Shown in pieces: positions 43,676-55,439 of a stretch of DNA of 64,000 nucleotides. The translations under genes and the position numbers were made by a program. Origin of the DNA: Lamellibrachia columna. Lineage: Eukaryota > Annelida > Polychaeta > Sabellida > Siboglinidae. A model generated the notes under the pieces. The model made no database searches. It was not told the origin of the DNA and saw only the letters and a program-made list of their open reading frames with translations. Each line of letters starts with the position of its first letter. The first letter of the stretch is position 1. The stretch lies in NCBI GenBank assembly GCA_963662155.1, contig OY759267.1, positions 36,545,656 to 36,609,655 of the forward strand, given 5' to 3'.

Positions 43676-44025
43676 GACGGCAGTAGTGGCTACACGCTAA
43701 GGGTCGACAGTAGTGATACACGCTAAGGATCGACAGTAGTGGCTCCATGCTAAGGATCGACAGTAGTGGCTACACGCTAAGGGTCGACAGTAGTGATACA
43801 CGCTAAGGGTCGACAGTAGTGGCTCCATGCTAAGGGTCGACAGTAGTGGCTACACGCTAAGGGTCGACAGTAGTGGCTACACGCTAAGGGTCGACAGTAG
43901 TGATACACGCTAAGGGTCGACAGTAGTGGCTACACGCTAAGGGTCGACAGTAGTGGATACACGCTAAGGGTCGACAGTAGTGATACACGCTAAGGGTCGA
44001 CAGTAGTGGCTACACATTGCATGTA
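43676..44025. repeat. 27-bp minisatellite, array 1 (~13 copies)
   Basis: Unit core GGCTACACGCTAAGGGTCGA then CAGTAGT. Some units are shortened (GTGATACACG). It starts at the tRNA-related end of the SINE in repeat block copy 1 and leads into block copy 2. Confidence 0.93.
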
Positions 44026-45544
44026 TCCGGGTCGACACGGGTCGTTATCCTCACGAGTCACGACAGAAGCGCCGTTCAGTCAATTCTACGAAGGGCCTCG
44101 CACGAGAACACAGTTGAATGAATGAACAATCATTGCAAGATGAAAATCGTTTGAATGTGCGTGGGATGTAACGTATTGGGGATCTTTCAATCATGCGATA
44201 GGCCTACTTTTCAAATAAGCAATGCGTGCATTGCGCTCACACATGCGGAAGACGTTCGATTTTTCCGCGTTCGTTGACTTCGTCTAATGGTAAGTTCAAG
44301 ACATTCACCTTCGAAAATACTGCGGTAGTGTTTTGAACATAGGTTCATAACACCACGATCACTGTCCTTCTTGGCGTAGCACAGTGCTGATAATATCGTG
44401 TTCGGCTGTGTTGGATCGCGATTTATAAAAGAGACTGGCACAATGATGGCCTTCTCATACTCTCCAGTGTTGTTGGCCAGTCCAAGACGGGATTTTAGTA
44501 GAATCCTGCCATCCACAACTTGTCCAGGTTGACGCCGTTCATCTTCAGCTTGCAGAGAGGTTCAGGAAGAAGGAGGGGCTCGACCACGACACATTTCAAC
44601 CCTGATGTGGCTCGCTTTTTGTTGTTCATCAGCGGAATCTTGTTGTAGCTGCCAATGACCGAGGCTTCTTCGACCTTCGCCGGACGCCGAAGTGGAACAC
44701 TTTCAGCTTGGACAGGAGGTGTTCTCACCGCTATTTCACAAGGCAACTTCCTCTGGCATAGACACCAGACAGACCTCCGGCTTTTAGTGTCTCGTCCGAA
44801 AGACACAAACTTTCAACTCCCTTCCCACATGCCATGTGCTAGACGAGTTGGCCAGTCGTACACAGTGTTTACGAAACAGCTGGTTTGGCTGCCGGCCTGT
44901 GGTTCAAACCCAATACCTCTTGGGCAAGCACCAAACCATTGAACCAGTGTGCTATCCCTATTAAAACATCACAATTGCTGTATGGATGTTTGGTTATCAG
45001 CGACATGCTTCGTCTCAAATAAAACGAAAGCGACGGGAATGCCGGATAAAGCGAACACACTGTCCAGGAAACCGGTGTTAAAAAAACCGTCTTAGAATAG
45101 TGTTATGTAAGTCGACGAACGCGGAAAAACCAAGCTTCTTCCGCGTGTGACTACACGGCACGCATTGCTCAACTGACTGCAAAATACCCGCTGACACCGG
45201 TCGTCTCAACTACGCCTACGTTACATCGCGCGCTCATTCGCACGTGATTGTGCTACATTGTTACAAATGCCAGTGATAGTGTAGTAACAGGCCTACACTA
45301 CCGCTGGCTCGTTGGGATGTTTTGCTCCAATTTCATAGCTGGTTTTGGCAGCAGCTAATGCAGGCCATCTTACACACAACTGGAGTTTGTGAGTCCACGA
45401 TAGGTTACACTTTTACCCCCTGTGTGGGATATTTTACTCCCCCTGGCACAGTTAGAAGGGACCTGCAGCTTGTATTGTCTCACCCGAGTGACACAGGAAA
45501 AGTGGGGTGAACAAAATTGTCTAAGGTTTGAAACAGCATCAGGT
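44005..45544. repeat. Duplicated repeat block, copy 2
   Basis: Same order of segments as copy 1 plus an extra ~500 bp (about 44383-44880) with a coding-like minus ORF and a SINE head. It ends at a SINE body truncated at AACAGCATCAGGT, exactly where 27-bp array 2 begins. Confidence 0.88.
44211..44806 (-). pseudogene. Unrecognised degraded protein gene inside repeat block copy 2
   Basis: Two overlapping minus ORFs (44806-44495 and 44516-44211) join with one single-base frameshift near 44505 to give about 190 codons of protein-like sequence. Segments include ATSGLKCVVVEPLLLPEP, GLANNTGEYEKAIIVPVSF and GVMNLCSKHYRSIFEGECLE. The last piece recurs in copy 1 (about 42950-43060). Composition and duplication with the block suggest the captured gene of a mobile element or virus. 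I do not recognise the family. Confidence 0.45.
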
Positions 45545-47190
45545 ACACGCTAAGGGTCGACAGTAGTGGCTACACGCTAAGGGTCGATAGTAGTGGCAAC
45601 ACGCTAAGGGTCGACAGTAGTGGCTACACGCTAAGGGTCGACAGTAGTGGCTACACGCTAAGGGTCGATAGTAGTGGCAACACGCTAAGGGTCGACAGTA
45701 GTGGCTACACGCTAAGGGTCGACAGTAGTGGCTACACGCTAAGGGTCGACAGTAGTGGTACACGCTAAGGGTCGACAGTAGTGGCTACACGCTAAGGGTC
45801 GATAGTAGTGGCTACACGCTAAGGGTCGACAGTAGTAGCTACACGCTAAGGGTCGACAGTAGTGGCTACACGCTAAGGGACGATAGTAGTGGCAACACGC
45901 TAAGGGTCGACAGTAGTGGCTACACGCTAAGGGTCGACAGTAATAGCTACACGCTAAGACTCGACAGTAGTAGCTACACGCTAAGGGTCGACAGTAGTGG
46001 CTACACGCTAAGGGTCGACAGTAGTGGCAACACGCTAAGGGTCGACAGTAGTGGCTACACGCTAAGGGTCGACAGTAGTGGCTACACGCTAAGGGTCGAC
46101 AGTAGTGGCTACACGCTAAGGGTCGACAGTAGTGGCTACACGCTAAGGGTCGACAGTAGTGGCTACACGCTAAGGGTCCACAGTAGTAGCTACACGTTAA
46201 GGGTCGACAGTAGTGGCTACACGCTAAGGGTCGACAGTAGTAGCTACACGCTAAGGGTCGACAGTAGTGGCTACACGCTAAGGGTCGACAGTAGTAGCTA
46301 CACGCTAAGGGTCGACAGTAGTGGCTACACGCTAAGGGTCGACAGTAGTAGCTACACGCTAAGGGTCGACAGTAGCAGCTACACGCTAAGGGTCGACAGT
46401 AATAGCTACACGCTAAGGGTCGACAGTAGTAGCTACACGCTAAGGGTCGACAGTAATAGCTACACGCTAAGACTCGACAGTAGTGGCTACACGCTAAGGG
46501 TCAATAGTAATGGCTACACGCTAAGGGTCAACAGCAGTGGCTACACGCTAAGGGTCGATAGTAGTGGCTACACGCTAAGGGTCGACAGTAGTGGACACAC
46601 ACTAAGACTCGACAGTAGTGTGTATATACTATGGGTCGACAGTAGTGGCTGCACGCCAAAGGTCGACAGCAACGGCTGCACGCTAAGCGTCGACAATAGT
46701 GGCTACACGCTTAGAGTCTACAGTAGTGGCTGAACGCTAAGGGTAGGCAATAGTGGCTGCATGCTAAGGGTCTACAGTAGTGGCTCCACGCCAAGAGTCA
46801 ACAGTAGTGGCCGCACGCTAAGCGTCGACAGTAGTGGTTGCACGCTAAGGTTCGACAGTAGAGGCTGCACGTCAAGAGTCTATAGTAGTGGCTGCACGCT
46901 AAGCGTTGACAGTAGTGGTTGCACGCTAAGGGTCGACAGTAGTGGCTGCACGCTAAGGGTCGACAGTAATGGCTACACGATAACGGTTAACAGTAGCGGC
47001 TACACGCTAAGGGTCGACAGCAGCTGATGTACTCTAAGGGTTAACAGTAGGGACTACACGCTAAGGGTCGATAGTAATGTGGCTACATGGTAAGGGTCAT
47101 CAGTAGCGTCTATACGCCAACTGTCGACAGCAGCAGGACTAAGGGTCGACAGCAGCTGCTACACATTAAAAAGTTCGACAGCATAGATTA
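45545..47190. repeat. 27-bp minisatellite, array 2 (~60 copies), homogeneous left and degenerate right
   Basis: Same unit as array 1 (TAAGGGTCGACAGTAGTGGC core). Units from 45.55 to about 46.5 kb are nearly identical. From about 46.6 kb they decay (CTGCACGCCAAAGG, AACGGTTAACAG, ACTCTAAGGG) and fade out before a LINE relic. Such a gradient indicates turnover concentrated at the SINE-proximal end. Confidence 0.94.
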
Positions 47191-47234
47191 CATGCCATGG
47201 GTCATCAGTTGCAGGTACACGCTGAGGACTGTCA

Positions 47235-47815
47235 GCAGCGGTGTCGAGCTTGAATACTGAATTAAGGCTCTTTAACCCGAGTCGTCTCATAGCCGTGATA
47301 AAAGTGATGAGTGCAGCCGTCATCAAACTCCGGTATACCGACGACTGTGCCACCCGTGTTCACTCTGTGGATGAGCTCCTTACACTAGCCTGGGCATATC
47401 AAGAAGGTCATGCACCAAGCTACACCGATCAATGAAATTTGCGTTCCCGAAATAAAAATTTCCGGAGGGAAGTTGTCGAGCATTTGCCATACGTCGGGAG
47501 TCACCTGTTCAAAAGGTAAGCATCGAAGAGGAAATCCTGTGACTCAGTACCTCTTTTAGGAAACTGCGTCACCGAGTCTTTGACGACTAGACCCTCAGGA
47601 CGGAGGCCACTGTCATGGTCTTCAAAGCCATCTACCCTACTCTATGGAGGTGAGACCTGAGTCGATCATGGATTGTTGCCACCAAAAACCCTAAAGAAAT
47701 GTCATGAACGCTGTCTTTGGAAGATGCTTCGATGCATCCAGTGGGAAGATTGTAGCACAAAAGTCAGCATCTTAACTGACACTGAGACAACCAGCATAGG
47801 CAGGCCACTGCATCA
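47235..47815 (+). mobile_element. RTE/Jockey-type LINE RT relic (family E)
   Basis: On + across frameshifts: ELRLFNPSRLIAVIKV, LRYTDDCATRVHSVDELLTL (the YADD box as YTDD), a TALE-like spacer, then IYPTLLYGGET, LKKCHERCLWKMLRCIQWED and ILTDTETTSI. These are the RT palm and C-terminal blocks of LINEs with (L/F)(F/Y)ADDxAL...PTLLYGCETW...RCLRxILxIxWxD...TSI. The aspartates survive but the frame is broken. Confidence 0.82.
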
Positions 47816-47819
47816 TGAT

Positions 47820-48690
47820 CATGTCCCCTCCTCCCTTTTCCCACAACATTTTCTCTCTGTTTTCTCCCATTTGGGTCGTTGTAAAAAAAAACGTGGCGAC
47901 CAGAGAAAAACTAAGCGCTTCAACACCTTGAATGTCTAAATAGGCTAAATAAACGTTACCAACTGTGAGGACATGGGCACCGATTGCCCACTATGGCGTC
48001 GCGCGATCCACCGTGCAACGTCCTCCTTCCAAATGACGCGGAGAAGCTGCAGAGAGAAGAAAATGCGAAGAACAAAAACTTGCAAACTTCAATTAAATCC
48101 AACTGGAACCTCCCAACCCCACTGTTCTAAGATCTGCAGATTAAGAATCGGGCTCGTTGACATTGCATGGTTACCCCATGACCCACGATCCTTGGCAGAC
48201 GCCATCCTAGTTCTGAGGGGCCGCTGACCAAATCTTCGTCCCATATTTCATTCTCCTCCGTAGACCGGGAAACGCAACCAACGATCGACTCTTGTCTTCA
48301 CAGACGTATACGTCTTTCTCGTTTCGGTGGACCACCGAATATGAGCTTGCCTTGCAGTTTTAACTCCAATTAATTATGCATCTCCTTCCACGTATATCTC
48401 CCCGGTAGACCGAGGAGCTTAACCAACGCCAATATTTGTGACGTCAAATTTACGTCGCGGATTTCAACCGGAAATCAGTAAACGCAAATGCCGTAAAATC
48501 ACAAAGCCTCGAAGGTGTCTAGCTGCTGTTGATCTGTTTTGCTGTAGATGCATGCGAGCGATGATGTTGACTAACATCCCCTGAGTGACATCGTAAGAGT
48601 CTTATCTTCGAAATAAGATGTATTTTTGTTGGTGAAAGTGAGCCGCGTTACGTAAAATATTGGCCGCTGACTCGCTCCTACGACGGAAGT
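47820..48690. other. Intergenic sequence, nothing firm
   Basis: Two CCGTAGACCGGGA / CCGGTAGACCGAGG segments (about 48260 and 48401) suggest a small local repeat. ORFs here are short. No gene or transposon recognised. Confidence 0.35.
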
Positions 48691-49137
48691 GGGCACGGAC
48701 CACAGTCAGCCATTACATACATAAAGAATCCCAAGGAAAAAAATTATTGTGCAGATAGGGTTTATTTGTGAGAGCAGAAATTGTGTGGATGAGGAAGTGG
48801 AAGTGATGTTCTTGTGCACAGTAGCATCTAAGCTTTGAAATGATGCCATTTGTCAGTAGGTATACCAGTTGCGTAAGGACACAGGGGCTGTTAGGCAGGA
48901 TGTACTCATATTTGGGAAACCGGAGAATTTCATGGCAGAAATGCAGGGGCCTCATGCTTTGAAGCAATTTGTGCGAAAAGGAGGTATGTCATTTTCACGA
49001 ATTTCACACACCAGGTGTCTTAGTGGGTCTGTAATTTTGTGTGAATTAAAAAAAAAATTGTAGGATAAATTTTCAATGTAGACGCAAGAACGTTAAATAA
49101 TGGTCGTCTATGGGAAAAGTGACTGTGGTCCGTGCCC
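48691..49137. mobile_element. 447-bp non-autonomous DNA transposon with 18-bp TIRs and AAGT target duplication
   Basis: TIRs GGGCACGGACCACAGTCA (48691-48708) and the exact reverse complement at 49120-49137. Both are flanked by AAGT (48687-48690 and 49138-49141). No transposase. The 4-bp target duplication fits Sola-like elements better than hAT (8 bp) or Tc1 (TA), but the superfamily is not established. Confidence 0.82.
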
Positions 49138-49439
49138 AAGTCTAGCACGAGGGTCGCCGGCTCGCCGCTCCAAATGTTATATTTTATCGAAGTATAAAAA
49201 CTAAAATGTTTGTGGATTTATTCAATTAGCAAATACTTTTTTAGTTTGACATTGACGTCAATGATGACACGAACTATTCTCGCATATCGACTACCGAACG
49301 TGACATAACTTAGCCTATATGCCATATGGCTATAAACATGCATAATTTATTCGGGATTCTAAAAACAGAAAAGTCAATCTTAAAATGTTCTTTTTACAAA
49401 ACCGAGGTGACCGAATTCCGAGAAAATCATAGGTCTTCT

Positions 49440-49860
49440 TTTAAAGGCGGGAGATGGGTTTGTTGACATATTTGATTACATCCGTTCGCGCATGCGCAGC
49501 CGCCGTATAATTTGACGGCGTAAGTTTACTCGACTGGCAAGGAAACGATATTTTTGCGCCGTTTTCCCCGACTCGGTATGCAGCAGATTTTTTGTGTGCA
49601 CGTATATCGGGTGAAACCTGTACTATTGCGACCATACTGACTAACGTTCGTGCGCACGTTATGTAAATGGCCATTGTGTAAGGTAAGGCGTTTGACTCCA
49701 TAGGAGTGTTGGCCAGTAACAATACAAGACAAGGCAACGTTATTCACGGTAGCTGGCGTCGCCCGACTGCGCCAGTCAGTGACAGTCGTGGTCGGCAGCC
49801 GGCCATTATTGCTAGGGCGCGTGCCAAGTTTACGCAAACCGACTTGTTTACAACGTTGGC
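49440..49860. promoter_or_regulatory. CpG-rich region with NRF1-type motif, candidate promoter
   Basis: Locally CpG-dense compared with its AT-rich surroundings. It contains CGCGCATGCGCAG at 49489-49501, a near-exact NRF1 palindrome typical of animal housekeeping promoters. A promoter here could serve the unknown + gene whose exons start to be visible at 51.77 kb. The ORFs in the region (minus 49441-49837, + 49706-49918) are probably CpG-driven. Confidence 0.4.
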
Positions 49861-49919
49861 GTTCATATATTATTCTACATCTAGTAAACGTGGCCTAACA
49901 AACTATTCTAATGAGTAAT

Positions 49920-51765
49920 GTGCTTTGTGACTGAAAATTATTTGGCAAACCATTGGCATTGCATTACAAAACAAGGCCAGGCCCATGGCCATGCCATGGC
50001 ATGGCGCCGTCGGGAAGGATGACCAATAGTTTTATCTTTTATTGGGTGGGGCCTATTATTGTTATTCTAGAATAGAATAACAATTGTATTTGGGTAATCT
50101 TGTACTTCTGGCACCCTTATTATTGGTGCACTTATTCTGTGCTATCTGTGTGTATCACACAGCCTGCTTCACACATTTTCCACTCATCTACGCTACGGAA
50201 GGTTGGACAGCATGTGATATACATGTATGAGGATTGGGGCAAAAATGAAGGGCTGACATAAACATGTTCTTCCTTTATTAATTAGCCAGGCACTATTGGA
50301 ATAATCGGCTGCATAGCAACAGTGTATAAACATCTAACACTGTTGGTAATGCAGACTACTTGCAAGAACTGTGAAAAAATGGCATTAAGTGTTACAAGGT
50401 GTATATAGGGGTGTTTCCTTTGAAACATAAGCTTCCATCGAGTAAAATTGTTTTATAATTTTTCTTTTATTGTTGGTTGTATAGTAATGGTTAATGAGTT
50501 TTGAGTATGGTTAATGAGTTCATACCATTGTTTTCAGTCATGAGGAACTCATTTAGATATTCTCTGACTGCCCTAATCCACTCCTTTATGTGTTTTGTGA
50601 ATATGGCACTGATAGACATTGTTCACGTCTACTACCAGTATCATCAAGGCAGGTTTACAGCAGTTGTAATGTCATTGGCATTGGTTAATTTGAAAGTCAT
50701 ATTTCTTGAGGAAGACACCACCCAGTCCCAGCCATTGATAATGGCTACCTGTCTGGTCACAGTGCATATGGTCAATGACAATTGAGTCATTATCAATTGA
50801 GGTGCAGAAAGGACTCAGTGTCCATTGTACCAGATATTTTCTCCATTTTCCTATCTGCCTGACACATCTCTATGTGCATACTGAAGAGTGTCCATAACTG
50901 CCTCAAGCAATCTCACGGACTACTGCAAGCTTATCACCGATAATGAATACTGCTTTGGACATGGTATTGATCCACCACCATCTAACTAGTCGCTTACTAC
51001 TCCTGCAAGCAATAAAAAAAAAAAAAATTTATAAGATGAAGTAAAAAAAATTATTATTTTCAAAGAATAAATTAATTTACAGACAGCTTGTCACAACTTC
51101 TTTTTACCATTTTCTTTTATTATTCGGTGGTTTTTCAGTTTTAAATAAAATTATCTGACAATGTAAGCCAACATTATTTTGGTATTACATAAGTAGTCAT
51201 ATAAATGTTGATTTACGAACCATTTGGAAATTAGAAAACAAGTTTTTGTTTTAATTATGAATAATTTTAATTACACATGTGATCTTAAAATTCTACTTTT
51301 AAAAACAAAGAAAATACTATTTTCATGAAAGTGACCAATCTTGGGCTTTTATATATGGTTTTAATGGATTCCTTGTGTTTAAAAACATAGGGTTAGATAT
51401 TTAGATAGTTAAATCATAATTGTAGCCCAATAATTAACAAAATTATGCCAAAAATATATTTTTTTACTCGAAAATCACACTTTTTAGCCCTAGTTCACAA
51501 AAAAAGTAAGAAATCACACAGATTTTTCACAGATTTTCAGAAAAATTGTATTTTCTTTCTCCTGACATATTTGTTCATCAAATAAGATGGGAGCCCCTTG
51601 GATTTGAAACACTGACCTTTTCCCCCACCTCTAGTGTATGTGTTAAATGCAGAATGGAAGAATAGTACGTTATGATTAAATTAGTAGTGAATATAAACTT
51701 GTATTGACCCAAGGGCCAAGGTTGGTGTAGTATCTTCCATGAGATTACCAGCAGTTGTGTGTATT
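49920..51765. other. AT-rich sequence, no confident exon
   Basis: Presumed upstream or intronic sequence of the gene at 51.8-53.8 kb. A + ORF at 50501-50785 (hydrophobic, MRNSFRYSLTALIHSFMCFV) has no splice support. No repeat families recognised. Confidence 0.35.
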
Positions 51766-51768
51766 CAG

Positions 51769-53788
51769 ATTCAGGAAGACATCAGAGGGATGCAGACCCA
51801 CCAGTGTGCCACATCTCGACCCCAGACTCTTCAACCCACCAGCACAACTCAGACCTCCGTCAACTCGGCTTCTCTGGATAAAGGTTAGGTCACATTGTTG
51901 TTGTTATTTTGTTGTCAATTCATTTATTTCCACAAACAAAACATTGCAGTAGAAAAATATATAAATATTTATAATAACTAATAAACTTTCATGTAAGGAG
52001 AAATTAGAAAATTAAGGCAAGTTCAGTAAGTAATCAAGTTCCATAGCATTTTCCCAAACTTTAAAGCAATTCTTTGGTAATTTTAATCTCTTTCTAATGT
52101 ACACAATTATTCATCAACACTGTTAATATGACTAATTCATGCAATTCTATGCATTTATTTTATTTGAATTATGTTATTATTAATCACTAATGACCATTAC
52201 AATATATCGATATCATAACCCCGCGTATGCAGAGTTTCTAGTTCACGCCAGCATTCAGGATCCATATAAGGCATGCTCATGAATATTCGGTACCATCCGG
52301 CAAGAAAAACGTGTACCAGGTCATCAACATGTGTGTGTTTGGATTAGCTACCGCCAACTGAGTGAATCATGGCCGAGGCCGGTGAATTTATCAAAAGGAA
52401 ACATGGATCAGCTGCTGTTTGTGTCACGGATTCAGCAAAGAAAAGAAGGGATGGGGACAGAGGAATAACCGGACAGATGGATCAATTTAAAAGAAACGCA
52501 CCAGCTCACCACCCACGAAACACCAGCTCTCCACCCACGTAGCCATTGGCGTTGCATCGTTTTTGTTTGACAACTTTGACAAGTGAGTGGTTATCTTCAG
52601 TCGACATATTTTCGTTAATAAGTCTTTTTTTAAATGTTAGTACAGTTGTGACAAATGATGTCAGACTCGTGAACAAGCAAAATAATGTAGATGTGTAACA
52701 TACTTTTCCTTAGGCTTACCCATTGCATTGACTTAGTTGGGGGAGTGGAATTAAGATTGTTCTACCTGATCATCACTGACATCAGCCTGATCTATAATAT
52801 AATTATATTATGTGTATATACATGCAACCATGCATGCACGCAAACACACGCACACACACATATACTAAGAACTTCACCACTTTTTGGAGATTCAAAAATT
52901 GTCGCCATTATATGGCAAGAAGTTCGAAAAAATGCTTTTCATTTAAAGAACAAAGAAAGTGGTTGACAAATAAGTTTTTATGATGTAAATTGGGGTATTT
53001 ATTTATAGTCATGCACACAAGTTATGTTTTTGTAACCAAGTGCTGAATAATGAAAATCACAAATTGATAACACACAAAATGTATTCCATTCTCTCATAGG
53101 AGAACTAGGAGCTTGGAGAATTTCAATAGTGTCATTTTGATGTATGTGTAATTAATTATGATTACTTTTGCATGTAATTCAAGAATATCATTGACATAAT
53201 TAAATATATAGAAACTGGCATGTTATTACTGTCACCTATTTTATTCAAGTATTGTACTTGGGACCTGGGCAACAGAAATTTTATTGTAATCATGATAAAA
53301 ATTATTTTGGCAATGTAATCGAGTATGATTACATTTATTTGGCCTTTTTGACCAATTGAGTACAAGTACAATTACTCCATCTCTGGTTGTTGTTTAATCT
53401 ATGTATGGAGTACCATTCACTCTATGAGTGTCTATTACTGCAGCTTTGGTGTCCACTTTTGGGACTTCTCTATTATATATCCATTATCTGCTTTTCAGCC
53501 TTCCCTGTCAAGGATACCGAAGCGGTACAGTACGCCAAGCGCACCAGACTGAGCCATTGTTATGTAGGAACATGGGCTAAGGACGCTGCAACCCAGATCG
53601 ACACAGAAGCACCACCTCCTGCACTGACTCAGACGAATCACTATATACACCACATAGTGATTGTTTTTCTAATTACAATTTGTGGGGATGTACATGTAAA
53701 AGGCATGCATGTACATGTACAAGGCATGCATGTACATGTACATGTACAAAGCATGCATGTAGCACTAATTGTAAGGCTTATTGTATGA
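51769..53788 (+). CDS. C-terminal exons of an unknown protein
   Basis: Exon 51769-51883 (acceptor GTGTGTATTCAG; IQEDIRGMQTHQCATSRPQT...NSASLDK; donor AAAG|GTTAGG, phase 1) and exon 53499-53788 (acceptor CCATTATCTGCTTTTCAG; phase 1). The join gives SLDKAFPVKDTEAVQYAK, then RTRLSHCYVGTWAKDAATQI and EAPPPALTQTNHY. The tail of the second exon runs into a palindromic CATGTACATG repeat (HVHVQ), so the true stop or an overlooked donor near 53660 is uncertain. An AATAAA at 54187-54192 follows. Phase agreement and composition support a real gene. No family recognised. Confidence 0.5.
52368..52545 (+). other. Short ORF starting MAEAGEFIKRKHG
   Basis: ATGGCCGAGG opens 58 codons of a basic, nuclear-looking sequence (KKRRDGDRG) ending in TAG within the intron between 51883 and 53499. 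No splice donor fits. It could be an alternative first exon or a transposase N-terminus. Confidence 0.22.
53660..53775. repeat. Palindromic ACATGTACATGT / GGCATGCATG repeat
   Basis: Several tandem copies of TACATGTACA(A)GGCATGCATG, each self-complementary. They lie at the end of the last ORF of the unknown + gene. Confidence 0.8.
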
Positions 53789-54224
53789 TATTAGGGACTG
53801 TTTGTATCCGGAAGGGGAGAAATACCCTTCATAGTCCTGAATGAAAAATAGGGCTGTTCTAAGAACTGACTGGTGGGTTGCAAATTTCTTTGCATACCAA
53901 CCATACGATATATATTTATAATAATCGTCCTGACCCACATCACCAATACAATAATAATGACAATACTGCCCACAGCTGTTGTTTCCTGGAATAGCCCGTA
54001 GTAATTACCTAGCAAGTTGTATCTTAAATATATGCATGTATGTTAAAATTAAAACGAGTGTTTATTTTGGCTTTTATGTAACAAGAAAATTGTGTAAAAA
54101 ATAACCAATGCTTGCACATGTATAATATGACTCGTTTTTTTTAACCCTGGTGCTACTTTTAGTGAATCTGTAAATTTTGGGAGGTCAATAAAAAGTTCAG
54201 CCTTCTAATCCTTAATGATAGCCT

Positions 54225-54366
54225 TCATGTTCTTCTCCATAAAGCACAGAGAGGCTTGTTCAGATGAGGTGGCTGGCACATGCTAGTGTGACCCTGTGTA
54301 CCCTTGGGCCTAGCTTGCTGTGGACCCACCAGGTAAACTGCTTGCATGCCGCCCTCCCCCAGAGAC
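54225..54366 (-). CDS. Candidate terminal exon, minus strand
   Basis: A strong acceptor (GGGCTTTATTTATTTCAG, minus) precedes 46 codons, SLGEGGMQAVYLVGPQQARP...PLCALWRRT, ending in TGA. No partner exon with compatible phase was found: the candidate exon at 54878-54754 ends in phase 0 while this one starts in phase 2. Confidence 0.28.
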
Positions 54367-54753
54367 CTGAAATAAATAAAGCCCAAATATACATTCATTG
54401 ACATGGGTTTGAGGTAGCTTATTTCCGTGTCGAACTTGGATCTCATAGATATATCAACAAGGACAATATGGTTTGTATCAAATAATTTCTGCACAAATTT
54501 ACACATTCCCTTAAATTCTCAGAAATTGTTCTTGTAGCTATATTCGTTAGATATCGTTTAATATATGAGCAGACCTGGTTTGAGCCAAACCTTGTATCAT
54601 ATTTTCGTCATGCCATCTGCGAGTCATGAAACTAGGTGTATGAAGATTTTTATGCTGATATCAAATGATCATTACTTCGTTTGACTTTGTGCAGTATCTC
54701 CATTGTTGATATTTGTCAGTAAAGATTTTACTTTTGTCATAACTTATACTGAC

Positions 54754-54878
54754 TTGTTTGTTGGAGGATCTAGTTGCTGTCAAAATGTGTATCCGTTTCC
54801 TAGCAACCAGAACGTTCCGTGGCACCAGCTGCTCCAGTAGATCAAATCCCTGGCTGTTGGTAGCGCACTTTGGTCCCT
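54754..54878 (-). CDS. Candidate internal exon, minus strand
   Basis: The acceptor TTGGTTCTATGTTACAG and donor AAACAA|GTCAGT bound 125 nt with a protein-like frame (GPKCATNSQGFDLLEQLVPR, then NVLVARKRIHILTATRSSNK). No family recognised. It may be part of the same minus-strand unit as 54366-54225. Confidence 0.28.
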
Positions 54879-54949
54879 CTGTAACATAGAACCAATAATT
54901 TAAAAGAAAGTGAGAAACCATAGTCAAGGTCAGATTTGTAAGGTCTCGT

Positions 54950-55437
54950 ATGAGATTTAACAAGATTTAACAAGGTTTGCCATCCAAGCCAAAGGCCCAG
55001 ATGGCAAGTGGACAAGGAAGCCATTGGCTTATCGAGAGTCCAACAATGTTCATCTACTTATAACCCGCCCTCCTGAGATATGTGTCAACCTTGTTTTTAA
55101 ACATATTCACGCTGCTAGCAGTTACACAATCTGTAGACAATTTGTTCCATTCATTTATTGTCCTCTGTGAGAACGAGTGCTACCTGATGTCCAATCTACA
55201 TTGATCCTTTACTAATTTTACCTCGTCCTCTAGTTCTGCTATCCTTCTTGAGTGAGAAAAACATATTTCTATCAATATTTTCATACCCATTCAATATCTT
55301 AAAAACTTCAATCTGATCTCCTCTTAACCTCCTTGTCTCTAGAGTTGTTAAACCACATTCTTTCAGGCGTTCTTCATAACTAAGGTCTCTCAGTTCTGGA
55401 ATCATTTTAGTTGCTCTCCTTTGTATGCGTTCAAGTG
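54950..55437 (-). mobile_element. Family-A LINE 3' end, young copy
   Basis: Nearly identical to 35835-36304 (same GTTAAATCTT tail, AACCCGCCCTCCTGAGATAT and the C-terminal RT block SYEERLKECGL). It differs by a few substitutions and a small deletion (ACCTCATGTCC versus ACCTCGTCC). 5'-truncated at TATGCGTTCAAG, joining unique DNA. The high identity indicates recent mobility. Confidence 0.92.
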
Positions 55438-55439
55438 CA

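Noticed and set aside
45539..45763. 74-aa Cys/His/Arg/Pro ORF resembling zinc-finger repeats
   Set aside because: Frame through the 27-bp minisatellite (9 codons per unit). No upstream exon or start context.
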